This document shows, in pieces, positions 34,203 to 42,325 of a DNA stretch of 64,000 nucleotides; position 1 is the first letter of the stretch, and the number at the start of each line of letters is the position of its first letter. The notes under the pieces are model-generated. The model searched no databases and was not told the DNA's origin. It was given only the letters and a program-made list of their open reading frames with translations. Origin of the DNA: Parasediminibacterium sp046546515 (GTDB lineage Bacteria > Bacteroidota > Bacteroidia > Chitinophagales > Chitinophagaceae); NCBI RefSeq assembly GCF_046546515.1, contig NZ_JBKHKJ010000023.1:1-64000 (forward strand), written 5' to 3'. Both the position numbers and the translations under genes were made by a program.

Positions 34203-34694
34203 ATGGCTGATACTAAAATAAATTTATTTATTGTCCACAGCGATTATTTGGCCGTTACACGGCTAAAAATGTACTTGTTTGCAAAGTTTGGCAAGTATAT
34301 AAGCATCACTTCTTTTTACAAGGGCGAAAGTTGCCTGCTGCATATTGATGCAAGTACTGCTTTTATTGTGCTAGGCACAATACCTGACGAGCAAAACAAG
34401 GTGAACATTTATAATGCCGTGAAGGCGGCCAACGCTGAGACGGAAATAGTTGCATTTGCCGACAATGAAACCATTGGGGCAATTTTGGCAGCTTACCTTG
34501 ACGGCACAACGGGCGTTTTATTGACCGAAAACAAAAATTTCAACAAGCTGAGGCCTTTTATCAAAAGATTAGCGCCTGGCCGCTTGCAAAACATCACAAA
34601 TGACATGGGCGTGGCTGGCTACATTACCCTTTGCCTTGGGTTTATAATATTGGTAAGCGCCATTGCTTTTTTTATGATGAAATTGAATACATAA
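34203..34694 (+). CDS. Receiver-like domain protein with C-terminal membrane helix
   Basis: 163 residues. The first ~125 residues follow the response-regulator fold (INLFIVHSDYLAVTRLKMYL, FIVLGTIPDE, ETEIVAFADNETIGAILAAYLDGTTGVLL). However, the acidic pocket is degenerate: HSD replaces the DD pair and LGTIP stands where the phospho-acceptor aspartate strand ends. A single helix (GYITLCLGFIILVSAIAFFMM) ends the protein, so the domain would be tethered to the inner membrane on the cytoplasmic side. Probably a phosphorylation-independent receiver. No histidine kinase nearby. Confidence 0.55.
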   Translation: MADTKINLFIVHSDYLAVTRLKMYLFAKFGKYISITSFYKGESCLLHIDASTAFIVLGTIPDEQNKVNIYNAVKAANAETEIVAFADNETIGAILAAYLDGTTGVLLTENKNFNKLRPFIKRLAPGRLQNITNDMGVAGYITLCLGFIILVSAIAFFMMKLNT

Positions 34695-34699
34695 CTAAA

Positions 34700-34890
34700 G
34701 TTGTTTTTCTTTTGCCACATAGGGAAATGGCACACATAGGCAAGAAAAAAAAGAGAGTAAATATAGTAGTTACTTGTGTTTTTGGGTTTTCAGTGTATAT
34801 AATGAAAGTTGGAGACAAGGTAAATAATTATGCTTTCTTCCTATTCTTCACTTAAAACTATGTGGTTATGTGCCTTTGTAGCGAAATAAT
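34700..34890. repeat. Inverted pair of CATAGG/TTTGTGCC-type dispersed repeats
   Basis: GCCACATAGGGAAATGGCAC, then ACATAGGCAAG (34715-34745), and CTATGTGGTTATGTGCCTTT then GTAGCG (34857-34882) are rough inverse copies enclosing A/T-rich DNA. It belongs to the family also seen at 49050-49247, 52028-52165 and 57236-57391. Confidence 0.5.
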
Positions 34891-34896
34891 AAATGC

Positions 34897-35952
34897 TTAG
34901 TATTCGCCCTCTGGCGGTTGTGATGATTTCTTTTTAGTAGTTTTTATTTTCTTTGGTTCTTTTGGCTCTGTTGTTGTTTGCTGGCTTTCTTGTTGCTGCA
35001 ACAACATATTCCTGCGCGATTGCTCGTCCAGTTTTTTCTGGTCAAGGTTGCCGTTTTCATCTAGTATCATGGCTTCCAATGGTGCATTGCCATTGCCAAG
35101 CGATAGCGTTGCTAATTTGGGTACATGCCCCCAATGGTTGTTTTCCCATTTAAAGGCTTCGTAGCTGCCATCTGGCACGTAAGTATATTTGCTTTCTGGT
35201 TCATCACTTTCGCTTGCCAAATGGTCAAACACAATCATCTGTGTTTCGCCATCGTATAGCATCCTTAGCTTAGCTTCTTTTTTATATTCCAGCCCATACC
35301 TATAAGCAATCCCTTTCTGTCTGGATGTATCTGAAGGTTCAAATTTAAAATAATTTCCACCAAAATGGGGTATCCCATTCTCGTCAAAAGTCAAGATGTC
35401 TATCCATTTTATATTGCTCCTAGGCCCATTTTCATCATAGCCCAGCAGGGTATATACTTTCTTGTTCCCGTCCATGTTCAGCAATACTTTATAGTAGATA
35501 GCGCCAATCCAGTTTTTAATATTGCGTATAGAATCGCCTGGTGCTTTTGTAAAGTCTGACACGTCAAAAAGCGGGAATAGTTTTAGGCTACCATCGGGGG
35601 TACGCATTTGTATGGCCCCACGCTGGCGGTAATAGGTATAGTCTTTCATCATCTGCCATGTGAAAATGCGGAAGCTACTGTCGGGTGCATATAGTTTAGA
35701 AATGCTTGTTAAAGAATCGAAAGGGTAGTAAAAAGAATAGGGCATTTTAAGCGCACGGACTAGCCCACGGGTAAAAAGGCTATCGGCCTCAAAGCGCATG
35801 AACCAATGGTCAGCATTGATCATGTCGTAACTATACCCTTTTATTTTTTTTTCTATCTGGGGCAGGGTTAGCTTGTTTTCTTTGGCGATGGGCTGTGCTA
35901 ATGCACTGCCTATTACTGTGAAGCAAAGAATTAAAAAAAAGATTTGTTTCAT
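34897..35952 (-). CDS. Secreted protein of unknown function
   Basis: 351 residues with a clear signal peptide (cleavage near SALAQ, residue 20). The mature part contains no motif I can name. It is rich in tyrosine and tryptophan (WFMRFEADSLFTRGL, YYRQRGAIQMRTPDGSLKLF, LLGYDENGPRSNIKWIDILTF) and ends in a polar, lysine-rich tail after a QQQESQQ stretch. Conserved-looking periplasmic or surface protein, possibly part of the Bacteroidota-specific envelope set. Monocistronic. Confidence 0.6.
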   Translation of the reverse strand: MKQIFFLILCFTVIGSALAQPIAKENKLTLPQIEKKIKGYSYDMINADHWFMRFEADSLFTRGLVRALKMPYSFYYPFDSLTSISKLYAPDSSFRIFTWQMMKDYTYYRQRGAIQMRTPDGSLKLFPLFDVSDFTKAPGDSIRNIKNWIGAIYYKVLLNMDGNKKVYTLLGYDENGPRSNIKWIDILTFDENGIPHFGGNYFKFEPSDTSRQKGIAYRYGLEYKKEAKLRMLYDGETQMIVFDHLASESDEPESKYTYVPDGSYEAFKWENNHWGHVPKLATLSLGNGNAPLEAMILDENGNLDQKKLDEQSRRNMLLQQQESQQTTTEPKEPKKIKTTKKKSSQPPEGEY

Positions 35953-36026
35953 TGTGTGGCTGAATAGATTACTAAGGTAGCATTCTCTTGCATGAGAAAA
36001 GCTATTTTGGCAGTAACCTTATAATT

Positions 36027-36584
36027 TTAGGCTTTTATTAATGCAGCAGCAAAGGCGGGAAGGTTGGCAAACCGAGCATCAATATCAGGATGTGGGAATA
36101 GGGTTTCGGGGTTTGTAGTGGCCAAAAACACGGTATATGCACCAGCATTGCGCCCAAAGCCCATGTCGCTTAGTTTGTTTCCTACCATGATGCTTTTTGA
36201 AAAATTTATATGAGGGAAATCATTTTTTGCCTGCAATGCCATCCCTGCATTGGGCTTGCGGTTTGGGGCATCGCTTGCCAAATCGGGTGCATAATAAATT
36301 TTATCGATGCGGCCTTTATGACTCACAATAGCCTCCATCATGTTTTGGTGGATATGGTTTAGGTCGTCAACAGTCATCAACCCCTTGCCAACACCTTTTT
36401 GGTTGGTAACCATTACAATAGTGCCAAACCTTTTGTTTAGTATTTCTACGGTATCCAATACGCCTTCATAAAAAGAAAATTCACCCCAGTTCAGGATGTA
36501 GTCTTCCTTTTTTTCATGGTTAAATACACCGTCACGGTCTATGAATAGGGTCCAAGTTTTATCTATTTTGTTTAAATCGAACAT
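36027..36584 (-). CDS. gmhB: HAD phosphatase, D-glycero-D-manno-heptose 1,7-bisphosphate phosphatase-like
   Basis: 185 residues. HAD motif I is DRDGVFN (D16, D18), motif II MVTNQKGVGKG and the late MVGNKLSDMGFGRNAGAY. GmhB-type enzymes remove the 7-phosphate from heptose 1,7-bisphosphate. The assignment relies on context: it closes a four-gene run with hddA, a GmhA-like isomerase and an HddC-like nucleotidyltransferase. Histidinol-phosphatase and other small HAD roles are the alternatives if taken alone. The usual GmhB zinc cysteines are not obvious. Confidence 0.75.
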   Translation of the reverse strand: MFDLNKIDKTWTLFIDRDGVFNHEKKEDYILNWGEFSFYEGVLDTVEILNKRFGTIVMVTNQKGVGKGLMTVDDLNHIHQNMMEAIVSHKGRIDKIYYAPDLASDAPNRKPNAGMALQAKNDFPHINFSKSIMVGNKLSDMGFGRNAGAYTVFLATTNPETLFPHPDIDARFANLPAFAAALIKA

Positions 36585-36642
36585 ACTAATTTATTTTACC
36601 ATCAAATTCCGTTTAATCCACCAAATACTACAAAATCTAGGT

Positions 36643-37341
36643 TCAGACAATCTTTTTAAAATCCTCCTGTGCCTGCAAATAATCCTGCGGTATGCCAATA
36701 TCTATAAAATAAGCATCCTGCACCTGCCCAAACATCTTCCGTTCAAGGTACAATGCTTCCATATATGACTTCTCGAAGGAGAATTTTTGGGGCATAGCTT
36801 CCGAAAGGAAGGCTGCGACCTTCAATACATATAAGCCACCATTGATTAGCCCTTTGTCATAATGTTGTTTTTCTTTGAATGAGGCAATTGACTGGTTTTC
36901 GTTTAACTCAACTACACCATACCTGTCAAAATTGTGCATTGGTTTTAATGAAAGGGTGCAAGCTGCAGCGGTATGGGTGTGTTGCTCCAATAATTTTTTC
37001 AAGTCAACTGCAAAAAAGGTATCGCCATTGGTTACAAACACATCCTTTTCGGTTGCTTTTGTGCAGGCAAGCTTTATAGCGCCACCAGTACCAAGCGGCT
37101 CATCCTCTATTGCATACTGCACTTGCAATACTGGGTAATCTTTTTTGATATATTCAATAACAGCTTCGCTTTTATACCCAAGGCTCAAAATAAATTTGCT
37201 TACACCCTTTTGCAAGAAATAGTCAATTACATAGCCAATAAATGGCCTGCCATTTACAGGGGCCATGCACTTGGGCAAGTCTGGTACTGCACTACGCAAG
37301 CGTGTGCCGAGGCCGCCGGCAAGGATGATTGCTTCACTCAT
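36643..37341 (-). CDS. hddC: Sugar-phosphate nucleotidyltransferase, heptose-1-phosphate guanylyltransferase-like
   Basis: 232 residues, NTP-transferase fold: LAGGLGTRLRSAVPDLPKCM (nucleotide loop and signature lysine), ILSLGYKSEAVIEYI, and the metal-binding VTNGDTFFAVDL. Its length fits HddC, which couples GTP to D-glycero-alpha-D-manno-heptose 1-phosphate. The nucleotide (GTP versus CTP or ATP) cannot be read directly; the alpha-heptose kinase nearby favours GDP-heptose. Downstream of the isomerase, with a heptad repeat string between them. Confidence 0.78.
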   Translation of the reverse strand: MSEAIILAGGLGTRLRSAVPDLPKCMAPVNGRPFIGYVIDYFLQKGVSKFILSLGYKSEAVIEYIKKDYPVLQVQYAIEDEPLGTGGAIKLACTKATEKDVFVTNGDTFFAVDLKKLLEQHTHTAAACTLSLKPMHNFDRYGVVELNENQSIASFKEKQHYDKGLINGGLYVLKVAAFLSEAMPQKFSFEKSYMEALYLERKMFGQVQDAYFIDIGIPQDYLQAQEDFKKIV

Positions 37342-37342
37342 A

Positions 37343-37378
37343 TAATGTTATACGTTGTACGTTATAAGTTGTACGTTT
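37343..37378. repeat. ATACGTTGTACGTTATAAG repeat string
   Basis: Variant of the heptad strings (TTATACGTTGTACGTTATAA then GTTGTACGTTTT), followed at 37381 by a CCCCCCCTTTAGGGGCTGGGGG hairpin-like piece that forms the end of the upstream isomerase gene. Confidence 0.55.
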
Positions 37379-37389
37379 TAGCCCCCCCT

Positions 37390-37977
37390 TTAGGGGCTGG
37401 GGGTGGCAAATACCTGTTCTTCCACTAATTCGCAAATAATATGCCCCAGCAAAATATGGCTTTCCTGTATCCGTGGCGTGGTGGTGGAAGGCACATTGAA
37501 CAAATAATCGCTTAATGGCTTTATGTTTCCACCAGTGGTGCCAGTAAGCCCAATGGTTACGATGCCCATTTCCCTTGCTACTTCAAATGCCTTAATGATG
37601 TTTGTCGAATTGCCCGATGTGCTAAAGCCTAGTATCACATCGCCTTTTACGCCAATGCCATCAAGTAATCGGGCATAGATAACATCAAAGCTATAATCAT
37701 TCGCCACGGCGGTTAAATAGCTTGTATTGCAGTGCAATGCTTCTGCGGGCAGTGCTTTCCTGTTTTTGTAGAACCTGCCGCTAAATTCTGCGGCTAGGTG
37801 CTGAGCATCGGCCGCGCTGCCGCCATTGCCACAAAACAACACTTTGTTGCCAGCTTTAAAAGCATCGGTTATTACACCCACAACCGTTTCTATCGTTTGC
37901 ATCAAGCTAGTATCTTTCAACAATTGTTGCTTTACACTAATAGAGTCATTAATCAGTTCATGTATTTTGTCTTTCAT
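37390..37977 (-). CDS. gmhA: Sedoheptulose-7-phosphate isomerase
   Basis: 195 residues with the SIS fold: LFCGNGGSAADAQHLAAEFS and GDVILGFSTSGNSTNIIKAFEVA, both phosphosugar-binding loops, and the late HILLGHIICELVEE with the catalytic histidine/glutamate. It makes D-glycero-D-manno-heptose 7-phosphate, the first committed step. Located between hddA and hddC on the same strand. The last residues (ATPSP) are encoded by a GC-rich intergenic repeat rather than by family sequence. Confidence 0.88.
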   Translation of the reverse strand: MKDKIHELINDSISVKQQLLKDTSLMQTIETVVGVITDAFKAGNKVLFCGNGGSAADAQHLAAEFSGRFYKNRKALPAEALHCNTSYLTAVANDYSFDVIYARLLDGIGVKGDVILGFSTSGNSTNIIKAFEVAREMGIVTIGLTGTTGGNIKPLSDYLFNVPSTTTPRIQESHILLGHIICELVEEQVFATPSP

Positions 37978-38010
37978 ATCGCCTAATCATAAATCGTTCT
38001 TCTTTATTAT

Positions 38011-39036
38011 TTATTGCGTTGTCCATGTTGTCAACCCATGCTGTGTAAGCTGGTAGCTTTTCACTTCTCCACCAAAAGTGAGCAATTTATCTATTACTTT
38101 ATAACGGTTATTGCCTGGGCAATAAAAAGTCATAAACCCCCCGCCACCGGCACCGCTAATTTTACCGCCACTTGCACCTGCCGTTTTAGCAGCAGCATAT
38201 ATTTCCTCAATCATGTTGTTGCTAATGCTTTTGGCCATTAGCTTTTTTTGCTCAAAGCCATAGTCCAATATTTCCCCTATCTCGTGCAGCCTGCCTTTTA
38301 GCAAAGCTTCTTTCATCATGCGTGATTGTTCTTTTAGCTGGTGCATGGCATCCATGGATGCTACATTTTTCTGCAACACGTTGCTTTGCTGCTCTTTAAT
38401 GATAGTAGCACTTTCCCTGCTTGTAGCAGTATAATATAATACTAAGTTGTTCTCCAGTTCGTTCAAGTATTCCTGCCTGATGCGCAATGGGTTTACAATT
38501 ACTTTGTCGCCACCGTAAAACTCCATGAAGTTTACCCCGCCAAAGGTAGCTGCATATTGGTCTTGCTTGCCGCCGCTCAATTGAAGGTCGTTCCGCTCTA
38601 TTTCATAGGCATAATGGGCAATGTCATAATCGCCCAAGGGCAGTTTCAGCATTTCTACAAAAGCACCGATGATGGCCACCACTAGCGTAGAAGATGTACC
38701 CAAGCCGCTACCTGCAGGGGCATCTACAAAAGTACTCAACCTGAACCCTTTTTCAGGGAAGCCGTAATCTTTATGGACACGGTTGTAAACGCCTTTCAGC
38801 AAATCCAGATGACCATTTATGGGTAATTCCTTTGCCCATTCAAATATTTCTTCTTCCTTGCGGTCAAGTGCCTGTATAATTATGCTATTGCCTTCAATCA
38901 ATTCAAGAGAAGCATGTGCGTACAAGGATAGGGTAGCATTTAAGATAGCCCCTCCAAACTGGTCGCTATATGGGCTAACATCTGTGCCCCCACCTGCCAA
39001 GCCAATACGCAATGGTGCTTTGCTGCGATAAATCAT
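38011..39036 (-). CDS. hddA: D-glycero-alpha-D-manno-heptose 7-phosphate kinase (GHMP)
   Basis: 341 residues. The GHMP motif is visible as DAPAGSGLGTSSTLVVAIIGA, the N-terminal PLRIGLAGGGTDVSPYSDQFGG is characteristic of the HddA/FKP-like branch, and the C-terminal KISGAGGGGFMTFYCPG is GHMP motif 3. It forms heptose 1,7-bisphosphate of the alpha anomer, which leads to GDP-heptose. First gene of the heptose operon (hddA, gmhA, hddC, gmhB, 34 to 58 bp spacings). All four steps from sedoheptulose 7-phosphate to GDP-heptose are present. Confidence 0.88.
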   Translation of the reverse strand: MIYRSKAPLRIGLAGGGTDVSPYSDQFGGAILNATLSLYAHASLELIEGNSIIIQALDRKEEEIFEWAKELPINGHLDLLKGVYNRVHKDYGFPEKGFRLSTFVDAPAGSGLGTSSTLVVAIIGAFVEMLKLPLGDYDIAHYAYEIERNDLQLSGGKQDQYAATFGGVNFMEFYGGDKVIVNPLRIRQEYLNELENNLVLYYTATSRESATIIKEQQSNVLQKNVASMDAMHQLKEQSRMMKEALLKGRLHEIGEILDYGFEQKKLMAKSISNNMIEEIYAAAKTAGASGGKISGAGGGGFMTFYCPGNNRYKVIDKLLTFGGEVKSYQLTQHGLTTWTTQ

Positions 39037-39643
39037 TTTCCTGTTTTTATATAATCGGGCTACATTGTGCAGCTATTTCATCATTTTCTAGCCAAAAAAA
39101 TGCCGAGGCAAAGCAACGCTTTTTTTCTTTGGGATTGGCGGGGGTGGAAAATAAATATTTATTAAGGGTTAGTATTCCTTTTGCTAGTTGTATCTGGATA
39201 CTTTAGCTTGTATCGAGCAAGGTATTGCCTGCAGGCAGGGGCATAGTGCTGGGTCAGCCCGGGACTGATGCTGGTGATTGCAATATTGCCGATGTTTTTC
39301 CATAAGCCAAATATATAACGTCAAGCTGGAACTAAAGCCAAGCAAAGAAGAAAAAGATGAAGTTTTTTCCGTCACCCCTGCTTGCGGCAATACCCATGTT
39401 ATCGGCCGTTTTGTCTATGCAGGGTGTGCCATCCTTTGTTTTCTCGAACCCAGCCTGTGTCGACCTGTGAACGAATTTTGTCAACCAATAGCCTGTGTCC
39501 AGCTGCGAACGACCTTTGTCAAGCCACAAAGTTTATGAAAAAGTAAAACTTTTTGAAAGACCAAAGCCTGCCGCAGGCCTCCTTTTGTGTTCTTTTCAGG
39601 GTTGTTTTTTTAATTTTCAATTTTTTCAGATTGTTTGTTTGAT
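39037..39643. other. Intergenic stretch with a 38-bp tandem duplication
   Basis: No credible gene. It contains AGCCTGTGTCGACCTGTGAA onward at 39452-39489 and a diverged tandem copy at 39490-39527 (period 38). Small GCCTGCAGGC and GCCTGCCGCAGGC palindromes occur near 39226 and 39566. Confidence 0.5.
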
Positions 39644-39924
39644 GTAACTCATTGATATACAGTTGTTTTATTCATTAGTGACGAAGGTTTTACAGTGAAT
39701 TAATGGTGATTTATTGTGGATTTAATGATGATTTATTGTGTATCAATGTGTATTTATCGTGTATCAATGATGATTTATGATGTATTAAAAGTGATTCATT
39801 TTAGGTTGCCAAGTCCCCCTGTTGATAAAACGCTGTAAATTAGTCTACCGTCAGGGATAGTCCAAAAGTAAAATCCTATATGGGGGCATATTTCCCCCAT
39901 GAGCATCCCAAAATTCCCCCATAA
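39644..39924 (-). repeat. Repeat element copy C, inverted and partial
   Basis: Read on the minus strand it is the right half of the family. The core (39924-39873) has one outer arm shortened. Then come a conserved spacer (TTTTGGACTAT, TTTACAG, CTTGG...AAAATGA), a ten-unit array of alternating 10 and 11 bp (39800-39700) and the end motif (39664-39644, complement of GTAACTCATTGATATACAG). The left half of the element is missing: a membrane-protein gene and an Rpn-type nuclease begin there instead. Confidence 0.75.
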
Positions 39925-39972
39925 ACGATAGTATTGATAATCCCCAAAACCAAGTTGACCTCTATCATTATG

Positions 39973-40329
39973 CTAATAAGTAATAAAATAATCTCCTCCT
40001 GCTTCCGAATGCCAATTGCTGCTTTCAACTATTTTGCAACTATCCATAACCGTGTAGGTCATGTTTTCTTTTAATTCAAGATAGCAAGATGGGCAATTTG
40101 GATAGTTCGTTAAATAATAAATTCCAACATCATTAAACTGCATCTGGTTATAAGACTCTAATAAATAGGACTTATAAAGAAAAAATAAATAGCCAAAAAA
40201 GAGAATTAAAGGAAAAGCCCAAAGCTTGGTTTTCTTGTTAGAAGTTAAAGCCAGCAATAAGTAAATGATACAACCAAACCCTAATATAAAGTAAATAAAG
40301 TAAACAAGCCCTTCTCCAATTGCAGACAT
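39973..40329 (-). CDS. Small membrane protein of unknown function
   Basis: 118 residues. Two hydrophobic helices (GLVYFIYFILGFGCIIYLLLAL and WAFPLILFFGYLFFLYKSYLL) are followed by a soluble C-terminal part with NYPNCPSCYLELKEN, a CxxC pair. The AT-rich codons and position between repeat copy C and the Rpn nuclease suggest accessory DNA. No family recognised. Confidence 0.55.
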   Translation of the reverse strand: MSAIGEGLVYFIYFILGFGCIIYLLLALTSNKKTKLWAFPLILFFGYLFFLYKSYLLESYNQMQFNDVGIYYLTNYPNCPSCYLELKENMTYTVMDSCKIVESSNWHSEAGGDYFITY

Positions 40330-40355
40330 CTGTTAGGATTTTACAAGATGAAAAA

Positions 40356-41216
40356 TTATTTTGCTAACCCTGACCTTAACTTTTCTGTTGTTTGGATGGG
40401 CAGTTCAGTAGAGATGGCAATTAGGTTATTATTTGCACCGTTAATTATTAATTTCCTTGCTATTTCTTCCTTTAACTTAAATTCTGCTTCCGTTTGCAAT
40501 GAATAAAGCTCACTCGCTTTTAGGTGCAAGCTATCAAGGTAACGGTTGTAGCTATATTGGTCACTTTTTGGTAGCCTCATTATATCTAGTACTTCCCCAG
40601 CCTCTTTTAAGCCCTTGGCCTTGAAATTATCTTTTACTTCGCTGTTTTTTAAAAAATAAACCCATTCGTCCAGCGTGTCTTTAGCTATATCGTTGAACTG
40701 GTTTACTTTTAAAATATAAAATTCTGGGAAAATATCAGCAACTTCATCTTTTAGAAAGGTGCTTTTTTGTTTGTCAGACAATCCCAATAAATCATTTTGG
40801 TGCAAGCCCCTAAAGTTTGTCCTGCCCTTGTAAATATAGTCTTGCCCTTGTCCAAGGTCGAAATAAACGATATTAATGGAAATTACTTTCTTTATTTCTG
40901 AATAACGCTGCCCAAGCTTTAAATTTTCTGAAATGCTTTTTGAAACACCATAAGCCATCCTATGAAAATAATCTATTTCATAAGTGCTTTGTATTTCGAT
41001 GATAATCAATTCGTTTTTAGCGTTCAAGGTAAATATATCTACTCTGTTATATTTGTCTTCGTCAGTGTCTTTATTGCTTTCGCTTTCTAGTATTTGTTCT
41101 ATTTTGATTGTGTCAAACAACAACTCACTCAAAAAGCCTTCCAGCACAACAAAATTCGATTTATTTCTTAGCAGCCTTTTAATAGCCCAATCAAATCTTA
41201 TTAATTTCTTGCTCAT
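40356..41216 (-). CDS. Rpn/PD-(D/E)XK nuclease-family transposase-like protein
   Basis: 286 residues of the PDDEXK_2 family (related to RpnA, which promotes RecA-independent recombination). It begins FDWAIKRLLRNKSNFVVLEGF. The nuclease centre is VDIF(D60)...ELIIIEIQ (E74, Q76), then RMAYGVSKSI. The C-terminal LKEEIARKLIINGANNNLIA is the typical helical tail. The active-site residues are intact. It lies 430 bp from repeat copy C with only a small membrane gene between. Whether it acts on the repeats is speculation. Confidence 0.85.
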   Translation of the reverse strand: MSKKLIRFDWAIKRLLRNKSNFVVLEGFLSELLFDTIKIEQILESESNKDTDEDKYNRVDIFTLNAKNELIIIEIQSTYEIDYFHRMAYGVSKSISENLKLGQRYSEIKKVISINIVYFDLGQGQDYIYKGRTNFRGLHQNDLLGLSDKQKSTFLKDEVADIFPEFYILKVNQFNDIAKDTLDEWVYFLKNSEVKDNFKAKGLKEAGEVLDIMRLPKSDQYSYNRYLDSLHLKASELYSLQTEAEFKLKEEIARKLIINGANNNLIAISTELPIQTTEKLRSGLAK

Positions 41217-41248
41217 TTGTATGTGAAGGTAAATAAAAAAACATCTTC

Positions 41249-42154
41249 CTACTTGTCCCCATTCAATATAACAGGTGTTTTTCCGTTGCCCATTACAATA
41301 ACCTTGCTGTTGGGCGAAGTTACCAAACCTTTCATTACTTGTATTTGTTCATATTGCAACTGCTTGTCGGTAAGGCCAGAACTCATGATGCGCTGGTAGT
41401 CGGCAATACCCTGGGCCTCCACGCGCTTGCGTTCCGCTTCTTGTTTTTCTTTTTGAAGCACAAATTCCATTTTCTGGGCATCTTGCTCCGCCTTTATCTT
41501 TTCCTCGATGGATGTTTTTACCATGGCTGGCAAGGAAATATTGCGCACCAACAATTGCTCCAATACCAAGCCACGCTGTTTAAAGCTTTCCTCAATGCTT
41601 TTGTATATCCTTGCTTGAAACTCGTCACGCTTGGTGCTGTACAAATCTACTGCTGAATAGTAAACAGCATTGTCCCTTATTTTGGTACGGGTGAGGGGGC
41701 GAACAATTTTTTCTTTGTAGTCCAAGCCTGTTTCCCGCACAATATTGGGCGCCTCGGTTGACAATACCCTGTACAAAACAGTCAAATCAATTACTACTTC
41801 CAACCCATCGGCTGTCAATGCCCTGATGGCATCGTCGCCAACTTGGTCGCCTTCGTTGTGCACGGCGCTCATAGTATAGTTCTGGGTCCTTACATCCATT
41901 TTGCTTACTTCCATCAATGGGTTCACCACGTTCAGCCCGCTGTACAAGACATCGTTCTGCACTTTGCCAAACAACGATTTCACGCCTACTTCCCCTGCGT
42001 TAATTTGCTTTACACAAGCTGTAAAAAAGCCAAGCAACACAAGTACTATACCCAATATGCGTATGCCGCCAGCAAATTGGGCAAATGGCGTGTTTGATTT
42101 TTTAAGGGAGAATGCGGCTGCGAAAACAATAATGCCAAGTACAATGAGGAACAT
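41249..42154 (-). CDS. Prohibitin/SPFH-family membrane protein
   Basis: 301 residues. Two N-terminal hydrophobic segments (2-17 and 28-46) are followed by the SPFH core (GEVGVKSLFGKV, YSGLNVVNPL, VIDLTVLYRV) and a long charged coiled coil (KIKAEQDAQKMEFVLQKEKQ onward). SPFH proteins form large membrane rings and often regulate proteases such as FtsH. Monocistronic here; no NfeD or protease neighbour. Confidence 0.88.
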   Translation of the reverse strand: MFLIVLGIIVFAAAFSLKKSNTPFAQFAGGIRILGIVLVLLGFFTACVKQINAGEVGVKSLFGKVQNDVLYSGLNVVNPLMEVSKMDVRTQNYTMSAVHNEGDQVGDDAIRALTADGLEVVIDLTVLYRVLSTEAPNIVRETGLDYKEKIVRPLTRTKIRDNAVYYSAVDLYSTKRDEFQARIYKSIEESFKQRGLVLEQLLVRNISLPAMVKTSIEEKIKAEQDAQKMEFVLQKEKQEAERKRVEAQGIADYQRIMSSGLTDKQLQYEQIQVMKGLVTSPNSKVIVMGNGKTPVILNGDK

Positions 42155-42199
42155 CGTTTTTGTTTTAAAAGTGAAAGGTGAGTGTAAAGGTATAGCTAG

Positions 42200-42243
42200 T
42201 TGTGAATTATGAATTATAAATTATGAGTTGCAGGTTGTAAGTA
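42200..42243. repeat. ATGAATTATAAATTATGAG repeat string
   Basis: GTGAATTATGAATTATAAAT, then TATGAGTTGCAGG and TTGTAAGTAG: the AT-rich heptad family also found at 13461-13490, 34165-34200, 50814-50840 and 58403-58440. Confidence 0.5.
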
Positions 42244-42325
42244 GTCTGTTGCAAAAAAAAGAAAGCTGACCGCTATGTTGCCCAAAAGGTAAAATAGTAC
42301 AAACTCTATATGGCAAGAAGAATAC

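Noticed and set aside
39278..39538. 86-residue ORF between the heptose operon and copy C
   Set aside because: It spans the 38-bp tandem duplication and shows no protein-like pattern or start signal.
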